Assembly (NCBI GenBank): GCA_964398945.1
Contig: CAYNOT010000008.1
Location: 62,001 to 126,000, forward strand
Reading direction: 5' to 3'
Length of the DNA: 64,000 nucleotides
Source of the DNA: JBGTGG01 sp964398945
Lineage (GTDB): Bacteria > Bacteroidota > Bacteroidia > Cytophagales > Cyclobacteriaceae
In this document: piece by piece, positions 45,801 through 54,191 of the stretch
How the letters are laid out: each line of letters begins with the position of its first letter
How positions within the stretch are numbered: the stretch's first letter is position 1
The notes under the pieces: model-generated
What the model was told of the DNA's origin: nothing
The model's input: only the letters and a program-made list of their open reading frames with translations
The model's database searches: none
Translations under genes and position numbers: made by a program

Positions 45801-47220
45801 CCAAAGAATAATTCAAGTTTATTCCTGCTGTTCCATTTTTGTTATAGGTAGCACTGTCGGGAGACAGTGTAATCCCGATATCGATTGGATTGGTGGACTG
45901 CTTTACGGTAACGGTTTTGGTATCAACATCTATTGATCCATCAGAGTCTTCTACAGTAAGGGTGTATACCGTAGTTTCATTTGGGTTATCTGTAGGGTTC
46001 GATGCAGTACTGGAGAATCCTTTATCGGAAGTCCAGGATATATTATAAAAACCTGTTCCACCCGATGCGGTTGGCGATCCCCCCAACGTTATAATTTCCC
46101 CTGAACAAATTATTTCATCACTTCCGGCATTGGCTAATAGCGCTGCTACGGTTATGGTAACATCTTGCGTTAAGGGCTGTTCGGTTCCACAATTAATGGA
46201 AATTGCGTAGGCACGATATGTATAAACCCCTGGTGTTGAATGACTGAATGGGCCAAACGTCCGTGTGCCCCCATTGCCTGTTTGTGTGTCAGTGTAGGAG
46301 CCCATTGTAGGGGAAACACGCCTCACCCGATAGTTCACAGTAGATTGAGTGTTTGCAATATTAATAGTGAAGTCCACACTGGCTGCTGGGCTGGGATTGC
46401 TGGCAGTAACACTTAGCCCCAGGTCAACTGGTGGTTTAATTGTATAGTTTGATGAATTATCTGAATTACCATTCGAATTTTCTACTATAATCTGATGTGT
46501 TCCTATTGCTGCACCTCCGGGAGCCGTAATTTCAATTTGGGTTGCGTTGGAGGAAGAGATAGTTGCAGTCACTCCGTTGATGGTTACAGCAGGACTACTA
46601 AATCCCGTTCCTGTTATTGTAATTGTTTCGCCAACACACGTGCTTGAGCCTGGCCCTACCCCAGTGATGTTTGGGGCAACCCCGGTGAACAAATAAGTTG
46701 TTCCATTTAGTGTATTGGCATTCACTGTGGTGGTGGCAGTAATATCAACTTCACTGATTGAAGGTTCGATACCGGGGGTAGTCCCATCTGCTGTTGGGTC
46801 TACATCAACAACAACAAAGAAATTTCGAGTTTGTAGTGTGCTTGCCCCACCGAAACCAGTGATCGGGGCACCATCGAAAGTAAAACTATCGGGGGTTGTT
46901 CCGATAGTTCCGGTGCTTACCAATGCCTCTGAACCTATACCTTCAAAGGTTGTATTGTTGGACCGGTACAATCTTGGGTTGGTGAACTTGCCACTGGCAC
47001 CTGCGCTTAGCTGAACAATTACCTGTGTTATTTCTGAAGATGCACCGTCAGCTTTTTCAAAGCTTAATCCAAATACAGCAATGTTATTGGTGCCACCTGC
47101 AACAGGGCTGCCACTAACCCCACCTGTTATTTGTGTGACACTGATTTCACCTTGCCCGAATGCTACGGTCGCAGCTATGTAGCATAAGAAAAATAAAAAT
47201 ACGTGTAAGACTTTTTCCAT
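42814..47220 (-). CDS. Giant secreted PKD/TIG protein with T9SS sorting domain
   Basis: This 1468-aa surface or secreted protein has a signal peptide (1-22, VAFGQ) and a TIG/IPT-like domain (about 185-262, ETITITGTGFSSPAVTINGV). Several Ig/PKD-like units follow (VWDYDDEFDPE, LDWEFGDGTSF). A jelly-roll-like region (about 955-1150, SWEWGTPTAP, SFDYRIETRN) precedes an Omp28/thioredoxin-like domain (about 1155-1290, LLESFTNSGGNNSP) without its cysteines. The T9SS type A sorting domain is C-terminal (VYPNPAKDELTIELP ... AAGVYILQV, ending RRKVLVVH). It is the last gene of a six-gene minus-strand run and starts 2 bp after the lipoprotein gene. Confidence 0.85.
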   Translation of the reverse strand: MEKVLHVFLFFLCYIAATVAFGQGEISVTQITGGVSGSPVAGGTNNIAVFGLSFEKADGASSEITQVIVQLSAGASGKFTNPRLYRSNNTTFEGIGSEALVSTGTIGTTPDSFTFDGAPITGFGGASTLQTRNFFVVVDVDPTADGTTPGIEPSISEVDITATTTVNANTLNGTTYLFTGVAPNITGVGPGSSTCVGETITITGTGFSSPAVTINGVTATISSSNATQIEITAPGGAAIGTHQIIVENSNGNSDNSSNYTIKPPVDLGLSVTASNPSPAASVDFTINIANTQSTVNYRVRRVSPTMGSYTDTQTGNGGTRTFGPFSHSTPGVYTYRAYAISINCGTEQPLTQDVTITVAALLANAGSDEIICSGEIITLGGSPTASGGTGFYNISWTSDKGFSSTASNPTDNPNETTVYTLTVEDSDGSIDVDTKTVTVKQSTNPIDIGITLSPDSATYNKNGTAGINLNYSLAGSTNHFTHTFSGDGVVSSENKFYPGFANVGSNTIAMRFENTDNCVTNVTREISVYDPNQFVNGLDPFYCPEGTDNFTIIIPSNAQYPPPNNYVGFTDVSLFGPLGQVAEGPSWSHAGQNVQIAPGLLGPGSYTFIIEYSKNTIVGYVPSCPELYLCGTFPAFTICTRYNCVEPVYGPSPSYSYVRLQINEPPVTEIKIPQDEICRNADPITLTGSPAGGIWIGAGVTPDPINDASPQFSIGENGIASFNPASALPGINVIRYIFQDNSGCKDTTQVTINVYDVPTIDFTVGNGCVGVPLPFSPSVNIPAGVSVSEYVWDYDDEFDPEIVTTLTDPTTHDYTSSQNYNVIFTANTTDGCSVSRERVVAVGDIPDLAITWRGVCNGDDSEFEIISNFFTNTIGLVDQLDWEFGDGTSFSKNSPVLSDNIVSHQYANTGYYTAQATLTSNLGCAITKSTAVFNVPTIGTISDLNEYLEDFNGASFEDHGWKSGGIATSWEWGTPTAPLFNNDFPGGGSAWATNLAGSYNDNEKSWVHSPCFDLSQIERPVISFDYRIETRNPIDGAVLQMNANNTTDVESDWKIVGSTGNGKNWFNQNGIFANPGNQAINQSGWSISNATEWKSTVSSLDQELTPLTPAQKTKVRFRFAFASAQNESGDLPEGFIFDNVKISQRDRIILLESFTNSGGNNSPTEPNKVANQNINNNLLNESELVKIEYHVGIGGPGTDPLFLDNKTDANARAAYYGITSTPFAFIDSRSGVLQTLFDEQKLASATATIDAITTDISLGNHIQIVFTPKTDLPSNTVLRIVVVEKNISLNEQAPNGEINFTYVMKQILPNATGIQYTNVLPANIPVTETVAWPPPSKIYNANDFAIIAFLQNDLTREIYQAKILNTLNYNPYPNPDLITGIEPDFIRQILVYPNPAKDELTIELPVSLPQVLPVKLFDTYGREVYSSSFEMGVRSKTIVTQNLAAGVYILQVDSKDGQLLRRKVLVVH

Positions 47221-47222
47221 AG

Positions 47223-48509
47223 TTAATCTTTTAACTCACCATCACTGTTCAACTTCATAATGAATGTGGATCCTAATCCGCCCAACACCCGGGTTCCACA
47301 AAGCAATAAACCACCATCGCTGGTTTCCACCACAGAACTAACCGATTCATCGCCACCTCCCCCAAAATAATTTCTCCAAAGCAGGTTTCCTGCGGCATCA
47401 ATTTTAATGACCAGTATATCTTTGCCACCATTTCCAAATGCCGGGGTGGTTTGCATCGTGCCCGCCAAGACAAAACCACCATCAGCGGTAGCTGCAATTG
47501 CCTGGCCTTCATCTTCACTTATAGACGTTGCTTTATCCACAACAACGCTGGAACTTGCACCATCAAAATACTTTATAGTGCTTTGGATAAAATTGCCTGA
47601 ATTGTCGACCCGGCTAAAAAAGAAATTGCTGTTCAACCCATTGGTCCCGGCATACGATCCGATAACACCAAACCCGAATGCAGGTAATGCATTGAATTGT
47701 ATATCACTTGCAGTATAGCGTTGGTCTGAAGTTTCCCCCAATAAATCATTGTTCTGGAACACTGATTCTTCTTTGATGAAAGGAATAGAGAGGTATGAGT
47801 TACTGAAATCACCTTGCTCCCGCAACACCCCGCTTGCCCAAACAATATGCCCTGTGTTGGTAGCATGTACTGATCTTGAATTGATGTAATCGCGGGTGAT
47901 GGAATTATAATTTTGTTGCCATTCAATACCAAGTGTACTTGGGTTAAGTGCTGTCACAAAAGGTTTTACTGTAGCCTGGGTGGTGCCTTCTTCGTAGGTT
48001 CCCAAAAGGATGATTTCGTCTGCGCTTTTGAAAGTCATGGCATTGCTGTGAAAGTCAGTATAGTTTTGTGTTGATTGTACGTCAGCAATTACTTTTTTAT
48101 TAATGATGGCCCCGGATTGATTTACTTTATAGAGCATGATCGAAGAGATAATAAGGTCCGAAACCGGTATCGTGTCAGAGGCGTTGATTTTGATGCTATC
48201 GCCCGCAACGATGTAACCGTCAGGTCCAATTGCAAAAGTTTTGAACACTGCATTGTCAAGTTGGGTTTGCCACAGGATAATGCCACTCTTATCTGTTTTG
48301 GTGAGCAGTCCAGAGTTGCCGGACGTACTGGTTTTATTGCTGAGGATTAAAAAACCATCCGGTAGTTCTTTCGCTCCAACGCTCGTTAAATTTTGGTCGC
48401 TTTCATAAAAAACCATAAAGGTGTTCCTGCCGGCAAACGGTATATCATTGGAATCTTGACACGCAAAAACCAGGAGTAGAAGAAAAGGTATGTACTTCAC
48501 TATTTTCAT
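47223..48509 (-). CDS. Beta-propeller lipoprotein
   Basis: This 428-aa lipoprotein has a lipobox LLVFAC (Cys about 17) followed by QDSND, an acidic stretch that may act as a Bacteroidota surface-export signal. Repeats of the type DGGFVLAGTMQTTPAFGNGG, DILVIKIDAAGNLLWRNYFG and TSDGGLLLCGTRV form a propeller of the kind found in surface lipoproteins. It overlaps the TPR-barrel gene by 4 bp and comes 2 bp before the giant T9SS protein. A role binding that protein or its ligand at the cell surface is inferred. Confidence 0.7.
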   Translation of the reverse strand: MKIVKYIPFLLLLVFACQDSNDIPFAGRNTFMVFYESDQNLTSVGAKELPDGFLILSNKTSTSGNSGLLTKTDKSGIILWQTQLDNAVFKTFAIGPDGYIVAGDSIKINASDTIPVSDLIISSIMLYKVNQSGAIINKKVIADVQSTQNYTDFHSNAMTFKSADEIILLGTYEEGTTQATVKPFVTALNPSTLGIEWQQNYNSITRDYINSRSVHATNTGHIVWASGVLREQGDFSNSYLSIPFIKEESVFQNNDLLGETSDQRYTASDIQFNALPAFGFGVIGSYAGTNGLNSNFFFSRVDNSGNFIQSTIKYFDGASSSVVVDKATSISEDEGQAIAATADGGFVLAGTMQTTPAFGNGGKDILVIKIDAAGNLLWRNYFGGGGDESVSSVVETSDGGLLLCGTRVLGGLGSTFIMKLNSDGELKD

Positions 48510-49549
48510 TTCGCGCGGTTCAATTTTTTGGGATTAAAAACATTGAAGACATAGCCAATGGTTGCTGAAATGGAATTCATTTTAAAAACACTGTCTGCAT
48601 AGCTGTAATCAAAAAGGAGGGTAGAATTGGAAAATGCGTGATCACGGCTGCTCACTTCCAGTAACCCATAGGAATAACGGAGTTCCACCAATAACATACC
48701 ACCGCCAATTTTATATTTTGCACCACCCGAAATCAACAGGTTAACGTTAAATGCATTCCGATCAATATCAAATGTTCGTTGCGGACTGGCGGCAGCATTC
48801 ACAGCCACTCTGTTTAAGGAGATGGACGATGACGCCAAATAATCCGCGGATGCCCCTATGGCAATGAAGGGATTGAATTTTGAATCTGGAACAAGGCTGT
48901 ATTGAACCTGAACGGGCAACGAAATCCAGGTTTGTTTTTCGAGTCCTTCGGTTGTGTTTTCTAAGTCATTTCCTAAATCCTTATCCAGGTTGTAATAGAA
49001 AGATTTGAGTTGGAAATTTAATTCAGATGCCAGGATGAAACGTCTGGATATTGGAATTTCGAATGCAGCACCAAATTGAAAATCAATTTTTGGGCTATAG
49101 CTGATTGAAGCCCCTTCTACAGCGATTACACGTTCCCGGATGTTTGGAGAGGATAGATTGACTCCCAGTTTCATTCCTGCCCGGTAGATTGGGTACGTTC
49201 TGAACGTGCGATAAAGCGCAACAAATTCTGCCGGGTCAGCACTTTCATTGATTTCAAAATAGGGATCGGTACGCAAGAGTGACAGCATGGACTCATCTGC
49301 CTGCTCCGGTTCTTCCTGATAGATATACGCAAGTGTTAAAAGTTTAAAAGCCTCCACTCTTTCTTGCCTTGTGAAACCATTTTGCAAACACGCTTGCAGG
49401 ATACCATTGAGTTCCTGTAATCTACCTTGCTCATACACCGATTGGGCCAAACGCAAGGTTTGCGCACACGAAGTGGACTGCCCATACACGAAGTTGGATG
49501 AAAGGGTAATGCTTACGGCAAAAAGAAAAAGTAAGTAACGTTTTATCAT
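48506..49549 (-). CDS. Outer-membrane beta-barrel protein with N-terminal TPR-like region
   Basis: This 347-aa protein has a signal peptide (1-23, NFVYGQ), a helical region (about 28-115; SVYEQGRLQELNGILQACL, FKLLTLAYIYQEEPEQADES) and a barrel of PorT-like type (about 120-347; GMKLGVNLSSPNIRE, FAIGASADYLASSS-like strands). The N-terminal TPR-like part probably faces the periplasm. Overlaps the STAND ATPase gene by 4 bp at the other end, which argues that they work together. Confidence 0.75.
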   Translation of the reverse strand: MIKRYLLFLFAVSITLSSNFVYGQSTSCAQTLRLAQSVYEQGRLQELNGILQACLQNGFTRQERVEAFKLLTLAYIYQEEPEQADESMLSLLRTDPYFEINESADPAEFVALYRTFRTYPIYRAGMKLGVNLSSPNIRERVIAVEGASISYSPKIDFQFGAAFEIPISRRFILASELNFQLKSFYYNLDKDLGNDLENTTEGLEKQTWISLPVQVQYSLVPDSKFNPFIAIGASADYLASSSISLNRVAVNAAASPQRTFDIDRNAFNVNLLISGGAKYKIGGGMLLVELRYSYGLLEVSSRDHAFSNSTLLFDYSYADSVFKMNSISATIGYVFNVFNPKKLNRAK

Positions 49550-52500
49550 TTATAATTTTCCGGATAGTTCTGACATGTGGATTCATACATCAGGTCATCA
49601 CCTACATATAGATCCCATTCTTCTTTCGTCATATTACGCGAGATTTCCCCACACAAAATATGAGACATCGTTTCAATTTTTGTCGGCCATGCGTGAATTG
49701 TTTCCTCAATACCTTTTAAGGTTTCTGCGGTACTTTGCAAACCAGCGAGCAACTGTTCATCATCGGGACTAAAGGCGATACTCCACACCCAATCGTGGTG
49801 ATCGCTCAACACGATAGGTTGTTCGTTGAGTTTGCTCAAATTCCAAAGGCGTACAGTCTTGTCTTTGCTGGCGGTGGCCATAAAATTTCCTTTGTGGTTA
49901 AACTTAATTTGCTCAACCGGGGAAATGTGACCCGACAATGTGCGCACGATTACGCCATTGTTCAGGATTTTTACCTGTCCGGAATAATCCCCAATCACGA
50001 GTTGTCCTTTGTCCTTCGAATATGAAACAGCGGTAATGGCCCTTGCCAGGTTTTTTATTTCCCGTGCCGCGAAATTATTTTTTACATCCCAGAGAAAGAG
50101 ACTGCCATTGTCACCGGCACCGGCCAGTTCTGTGCCTTCCGGACTTAAAGCAATTGCAGTAAGTTTTACATTGCTTTTGATTACTTCTTTTGCGGTAGAA
50201 AGATCACTGTACTTAATGCTCTTGCCTGAATTGTCGCGCGCAAAGAACCCTTTTCCATCCGGTGTAAATTTGATGTTCTCGATGGCATTCACAAAGCCAT
50301 TGATTTTTTTGGAAGACATGTTATCAAGGTTGTACAAAACCACATAGTTGTTGCTGGCGTTGGTGGTATTGAGCCCGGCTGTAACCAATTGCTTGCCATC
50401 GTTGGAAATATCCATACTATAAATTTGATAGGTTGGATTTGTTACCAATGTTTCCGCTACCCATTGACCGTTTGTATGTTGCCAGCGGATGATGCGGCCA
50501 TCACTACCACCGGAATAAATCAAGTCTTCCTGGGTCCGGGTTACCAACGCACGGGCTGCCCCCCGTTGATGCCCTTGCAAACTTCTTGTAAGCGGATGAT
50601 CAAAGCGCTCCAAAGCAAAGAAAAGGCCGTTGTAGATATCATTATCAAACTCATAGCCTTCATACTTCGCGTTAAAGTTATATCCCTGCTGTGCGAGTAT
50701 GGAAGCTTGTTCATTGTCATTGATCTCTTTCGACTTAATGGCAATGGCTTTCGCGATCGAGAGGTAACGTCTTTTGTCGGCAAGGAGTTTGGCAAGCCGT
50801 GCTTCCTCTGCTTTTTCTTCAGCAGTTATTTGGTTTCTCTTAGCTATCTCCGCATTGGTGTTTGCTCGTTCAGCTTCCTGGTCTGCAAGACGTTTGCTGT
50901 CTTCCGCTTGAAGTCTTCGGGCTTCTGCATCTTTCCTTGCTTCATCCGCGCGTTCTCTTTCCAAGGCCTCAGCGGCTTGAGCGGCTAAAGCATATTCTTT
51001 TTGAATTTCTGCTTCTCTTCGTGCACTATCGGCAGCGTTCTTTTCCTGAATTGCTTTTTGCTCGTTCAGTTCAGCCCGCACTAAATTTTGTTGGGCCTCT
51101 TCTTTTGCAGAAGTTGCTATTCCTTTTTGCATGATCGCAAAAATCAGGAAGAGGATACAAACAATAAGTGCACCTCCCATTACCAACCCAAGTATACGCG
51201 CCCGTTGGAGTTTTCTTTTTTGCTCCAGTTCTTTGATCCGTTGCTCGGTATCGAATTCTTTCTTCGAATATTCGAGGAACACCATCGTGCGCTCAAACGC
51301 TGGGTCATACCGTTGTGCCCAATCGAGTGTGGGTTTATGCTTTGCTTTCCAGTTGAGTGCTAATTGTAAATCCGGTGGCCGCCATAACCCGGCTTTGCCA
51401 ACCTGGTACATGGCGGAGGCTTCCGCCAACCGCGTGTACATTTGAACAGCCTCGGCTTCATCATCCACCCAATTTTTTAGCCGTACCCAAATCCGCATCA
51501 AACTTTCATGCGAGATGTCGATCATTGAGTTGGAAGCGAGCGGGACATTGGCACTTGGTGTTAATAATGAACGCCCCGGTTTCCTGAACTTTTCGACAAC
51601 TTCCATTACGTCACGCTCATGTACCTGGGCGATGGCGGCAATTTCTGAAAGACGGGTAGGCCTTCTGATCCCAAAATTTTCCCCTCGTTTTTCGGTGATC
51701 GCTTTAAACAACACTTCGCAAAGTTGTTGTTGATCGGCATTTAATTCATCGAAGGCTTCATTCGCGTGCATCGACAAGGCTTCAGACATGGTCCCGATGG
51801 CCTCGTAGTGTTTAAGGTCTACCTGCTCTTCATCAAAATCTTTGTTGGTTTGCCAGTACGACCACGTGCGCATCAACGCATGTTGAAGGATGGGGAGTTG
51901 ATCAGGGTTGTCCCCCAGGTCATTTAATAATTGTTGTGTTAACCGCGGAGAAATCGTGGCACCACCAACGGCCACAGGCCCTTCAATTGCCCATCGTTTC
52001 TGCTCCCGTGTGAGTTGCGGAATCAGATAATAACTATCGTTTATCTTTCGGGTAAGTTCAGGAAACTGTGCACAATCACCAATAAAATCCGATCGCATCG
52101 TAATCCCAACATAAATAGGAAGATCAGGATAGTCCACCGCTTCCATTAGCAGGTTTACAAAAGCCAGCGTTTCGTTGATGGAGTTGAGTGAATTTGAATC
52201 TTTAAATCGGAAGAGCTCCTCAAACTGATCGACCAATACAAGATAATTCGTGTCTTCTTTTTTTCTTGATTGCTGAATCGCTTCCACTAACCCAAGCGAA
52301 CTGCTGCGCAGCATAGTAGCGTAAATGGTCCGTTTTATTTTTTTCTCTTCATCGTCAGCGGCAATGTATTCTTTGTTGTTCGTTAACAATGCGTTCGCGA
52401 GGTTGTCGATAGGAGCGTGCCCCGGCCGTGTAACAACAACATTCCAATTTGGACTGTTTTCCGCCAGAAATCCCCCATATAAAATGGGCATTACTCCACA

Positions 52501-52695
52501 ATAAACAAAGGACGATTTACCCGCACCGGAAGGGCCGATGACCCCTACAAACCGATTCTTTGAAAGTTTTAGCAATACTTCATCGCTTTGTCCCTCCCTT
52601 CCGAAGAACAAGTGGCTTTCTTCCATACTGAATGGCCGCAATCCCGGAAAGGGGTTCGTGGTAAGTATTTCTTTCTGCGTTTCGATTGTGCTCAT
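49546..52695 (-). CDS. nSTAND1 NTPase with transmembrane helix, coiled coil and WD40 propeller
   Basis: This 1049-aa protein has the nSTAND1 NTPase first (about 14-420): NPFPGLRPFSMEESHLFFGR, Walker A GPSGAGKSS (54-62), Walker B VLVDQFEELFRF (about 150) and the winged-helix area with LPILQHALMRTWSYW. One membrane helix follows (about 498-520, LGLVMGGALIVCILFLIFAI). Next come a long charged coiled coil (about 525-650, many Ala/Glu/Arg) and a WD40 propeller (about 700-1010; SGGSDGRIIRW, GAGDNGSLFLWDV, TASKDKTVRLWNLS). The NTPase is likely cytoplasmic and the propeller periplasmic. STAND proteins act as signalling switches, often in immunity. Confidence 0.88.
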   Translation of the reverse strand: MSTIETQKEILTTNPFPGLRPFSMEESHLFFGREGQSDEVLLKLSKNRFVGVIGPSGAGKSSFVYCGVMPILYGGFLAENSPNWNVVVTRPGHAPIDNLANALLTNNKEYIAADDEEKKIKRTIYATMLRSSSLGLVEAIQQSRKKEDTNYLVLVDQFEELFRFKDSNSLNSINETLAFVNLLMEAVDYPDLPIYVGITMRSDFIGDCAQFPELTRKINDSYYLIPQLTREQKRWAIEGPVAVGGATISPRLTQQLLNDLGDNPDQLPILQHALMRTWSYWQTNKDFDEEQVDLKHYEAIGTMSEALSMHANEAFDELNADQQQLCEVLFKAITEKRGENFGIRRPTRLSEIAAIAQVHERDVMEVVEKFRKPGRSLLTPSANVPLASNSMIDISHESLMRIWVRLKNWVDDEAEAVQMYTRLAEASAMYQVGKAGLWRPPDLQLALNWKAKHKPTLDWAQRYDPAFERTMVFLEYSKKEFDTEQRIKELEQKRKLQRARILGLVMGGALIVCILFLIFAIMQKGIATSAKEEAQQNLVRAELNEQKAIQEKNAADSARREAEIQKEYALAAQAAEALERERADEARKDAEARRLQAEDSKRLADQEAERANTNAEIAKRNQITAEEKAEEARLAKLLADKRRYLSIAKAIAIKSKEINDNEQASILAQQGYNFNAKYEGYEFDNDIYNGLFFALERFDHPLTRSLQGHQRGAARALVTRTQEDLIYSGGSDGRIIRWQHTNGQWVAETLVTNPTYQIYSMDISNDGKQLVTAGLNTTNASNNYVVLYNLDNMSSKKINGFVNAIENIKFTPDGKGFFARDNSGKSIKYSDLSTAKEVIKSNVKLTAIALSPEGTELAGAGDNGSLFLWDVKNNFAAREIKNLARAITAVSYSKDKGQLVIGDYSGQVKILNNGVIVRTLSGHISPVEQIKFNHKGNFMATASKDKTVRLWNLSKLNEQPIVLSDHHDWVWSIAFSPDDEQLLAGLQSTAETLKGIEETIHAWPTKIETMSHILCGEISRNMTKEEWDLYVGDDLMYESTCQNYPENYK

Positions 52696-52701
52696 TGTCT
52701 A

Positions 52702-54141
52702 CTAGTTCGAAAGATCAGCCATGAAATTTTTTATTGATTCAGCATACTGGTCGCTTCCGCTTTTGTACACATTTATTTTTTGCTGAAGGTAACTTTCTGA
52801 ATTGGTATCGGAGTCTGTAAAGATTGCTTTTCCTATGATCGGTTTTTTTCTTCCAAATCCGGGGGCTTTTAGTAAATCCAATGCTTTCATGCGGACCCAT
52901 TGCTCATTTACACTTCCTTTGAAGATGATGGCAGCATCCAGGTTTTTCAGGTTCTCAATGTGGTGCTTTCGCAATTCCAATAATTCCCCTTCAAATATTG
53001 GCAGCATAACTTTATATCCGGAACGCTCAATCGCTTGAATAATAGGACGCACAGCTTGCTGGTCAATTTTATCGTGCATTAAGTAGACAGACTTTTCGTC
53101 ATCCTCATCTGATTTTTTGCGTTCACGAATTTCCATCAATTCTTCGCGCATGATGTTTTTAAAATCTTCAAGGGGTGTTTGCAATATCTCGGCTCCTTCT
53201 TGCACTTCGGCATCCCGCTTTAGTGTATCGATAAATGCCAATTGTTTTTCACTGGCGTTGGACAGGTTGGGCGAAACCCAAATCAAACGGGTGAATTCAT
53301 CCCCCTTTTCTTTTGCCCCAAGGCTTTTTTGTGCTGCCAATACATTTTGAATATCTACTGAAGATTTTTCTGATCCCGAAGGGATTTCCCCGTAAGCAGT
53401 TCCAATAAGATGGATCGACAGGTGGCTTTCTTCTAAATTCTTTTTAACCAGGGCCTCAAGATCATGGGCGTTGCCGGGTAGCGATTGGTTTGGCAATACT
53501 TCGTATCCGTGGCGGGTCAGTTCGCGCCTGATGATGTTGCGTTGTACGGAAAGGTCGTGGCTTGTTTCTGCAAGGTAAATCGTTTTACGTTGGAAGAAAT
53601 TTTTGACGGCAGGTTGCTCTCCATTCTTCAAATACACGAGGGCATCTGCGATATCGAATGCAAGGTCGACCATTTTCATCCAATATTGGCGTTCGGCTTG
53701 TGAGCTAAAGTAGTCGGTGTATTCGCGTATTTCACCGGAATCAGTATCCAAATGGTACATTTCATATCCCAGCAATTCGCGAAGGCGTGGCGGTTGCTCC
53801 TGATTGCTAAGGGGTGCTTTGAATACTTTAAATACGCGGTTTCTGCTTTTGGTGCTTTGTTCGATGGCTTTGTAGAACGATTCGAGGTGGTCGAGGCATT
53901 CCCCTGACTGATTGAATTCAGTTGACATGATGGTCACCAATGTTGCAGCGTTATCAAGGTTGGGCGAAGTAAGGTTGTCGTGTTCCCCCTTCATTAAAAT
54001 GTTTGGTTTTTCCCCCGACACCTGGGTTAACATCAGCTCCAGGAATTTTTTGAATTGAGAGACCCAGGCCATCGCTGGGCCAGCATTGGCATCATTGTCC
54101 TTTTCCGCAAAAATGATGAGTACGTCAATATCAAATTTCAT
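52702..54141 (-). CDS. Protein with three TIR/DUF4062-like modules
   Basis: This 479-aa soluble protein has an N-terminal TIR-like domain (about 1-130; FDIDVLIIFAEKDND, WVSQFKKFLELML, NLDNAATLVTIMSTEF). A central DUF4062-like domain (about 187-330; KTIYLAETSHDLSVQRNIIR, then LTRHGYEVLPN) follows. A third Rossmann-like module (about 350-479; KSVYLMHDKIDQQAVRPII, HIENLKNLDAAIIFKGSVNE) ends the protein. The usual TIR motif with the catalytic Glu (SxWCxxE) reads SGECLDHLE, so NADase activity looks unlikely in the first domain. It lies 6 bp before the STAND NTPase gene. A scaffold or adaptor role is inferred. Confidence 0.7.
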   Translation of the reverse strand: MKFDIDVLIIFAEKDNDANAGPAMAWVSQFKKFLELMLTQVSGEKPNILMKGEHDNLTSPNLDNAATLVTIMSTEFNQSGECLDHLESFYKAIEQSTKSRNRVFKVFKAPLSNQEQPPRLRELLGYEMYHLDTDSGEIREYTDYFSSQAERQYWMKMVDLAFDIADALVYLKNGEQPAVKNFFQRKTIYLAETSHDLSVQRNIIRRELTRHGYEVLPNQSLPGNAHDLEALVKKNLEESHLSIHLIGTAYGEIPSGSEKSSVDIQNVLAAQKSLGAKEKGDEFTRLIWVSPNLSNASEKQLAFIDTLKRDAEVQEGAEILQTPLEDFKNIMREELMEIRERKKSDEDDEKSVYLMHDKIDQQAVRPIIQAIERSGYKVMLPIFEGELLELRKHHIENLKNLDAAIIFKGSVNEQWVRMKALDLLKAPGFGRKKPIIGKAIFTDSDTNSESYLQQKINVYKSGSDQYAESIKNFMADLSN

Positions 54142-54191
54142 TGTTGGTAGAATTTAGATGCATGCGTATGTTGGTATTGTTGTTCAAGGTA

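Noticed and set aside
52702..54141. Active TIR NADase toxin
   Set aside because: The catalytic Glu motif in the N-terminal module is not conserved, and the operon context suggests signalling rather than a stand-alone toxin.
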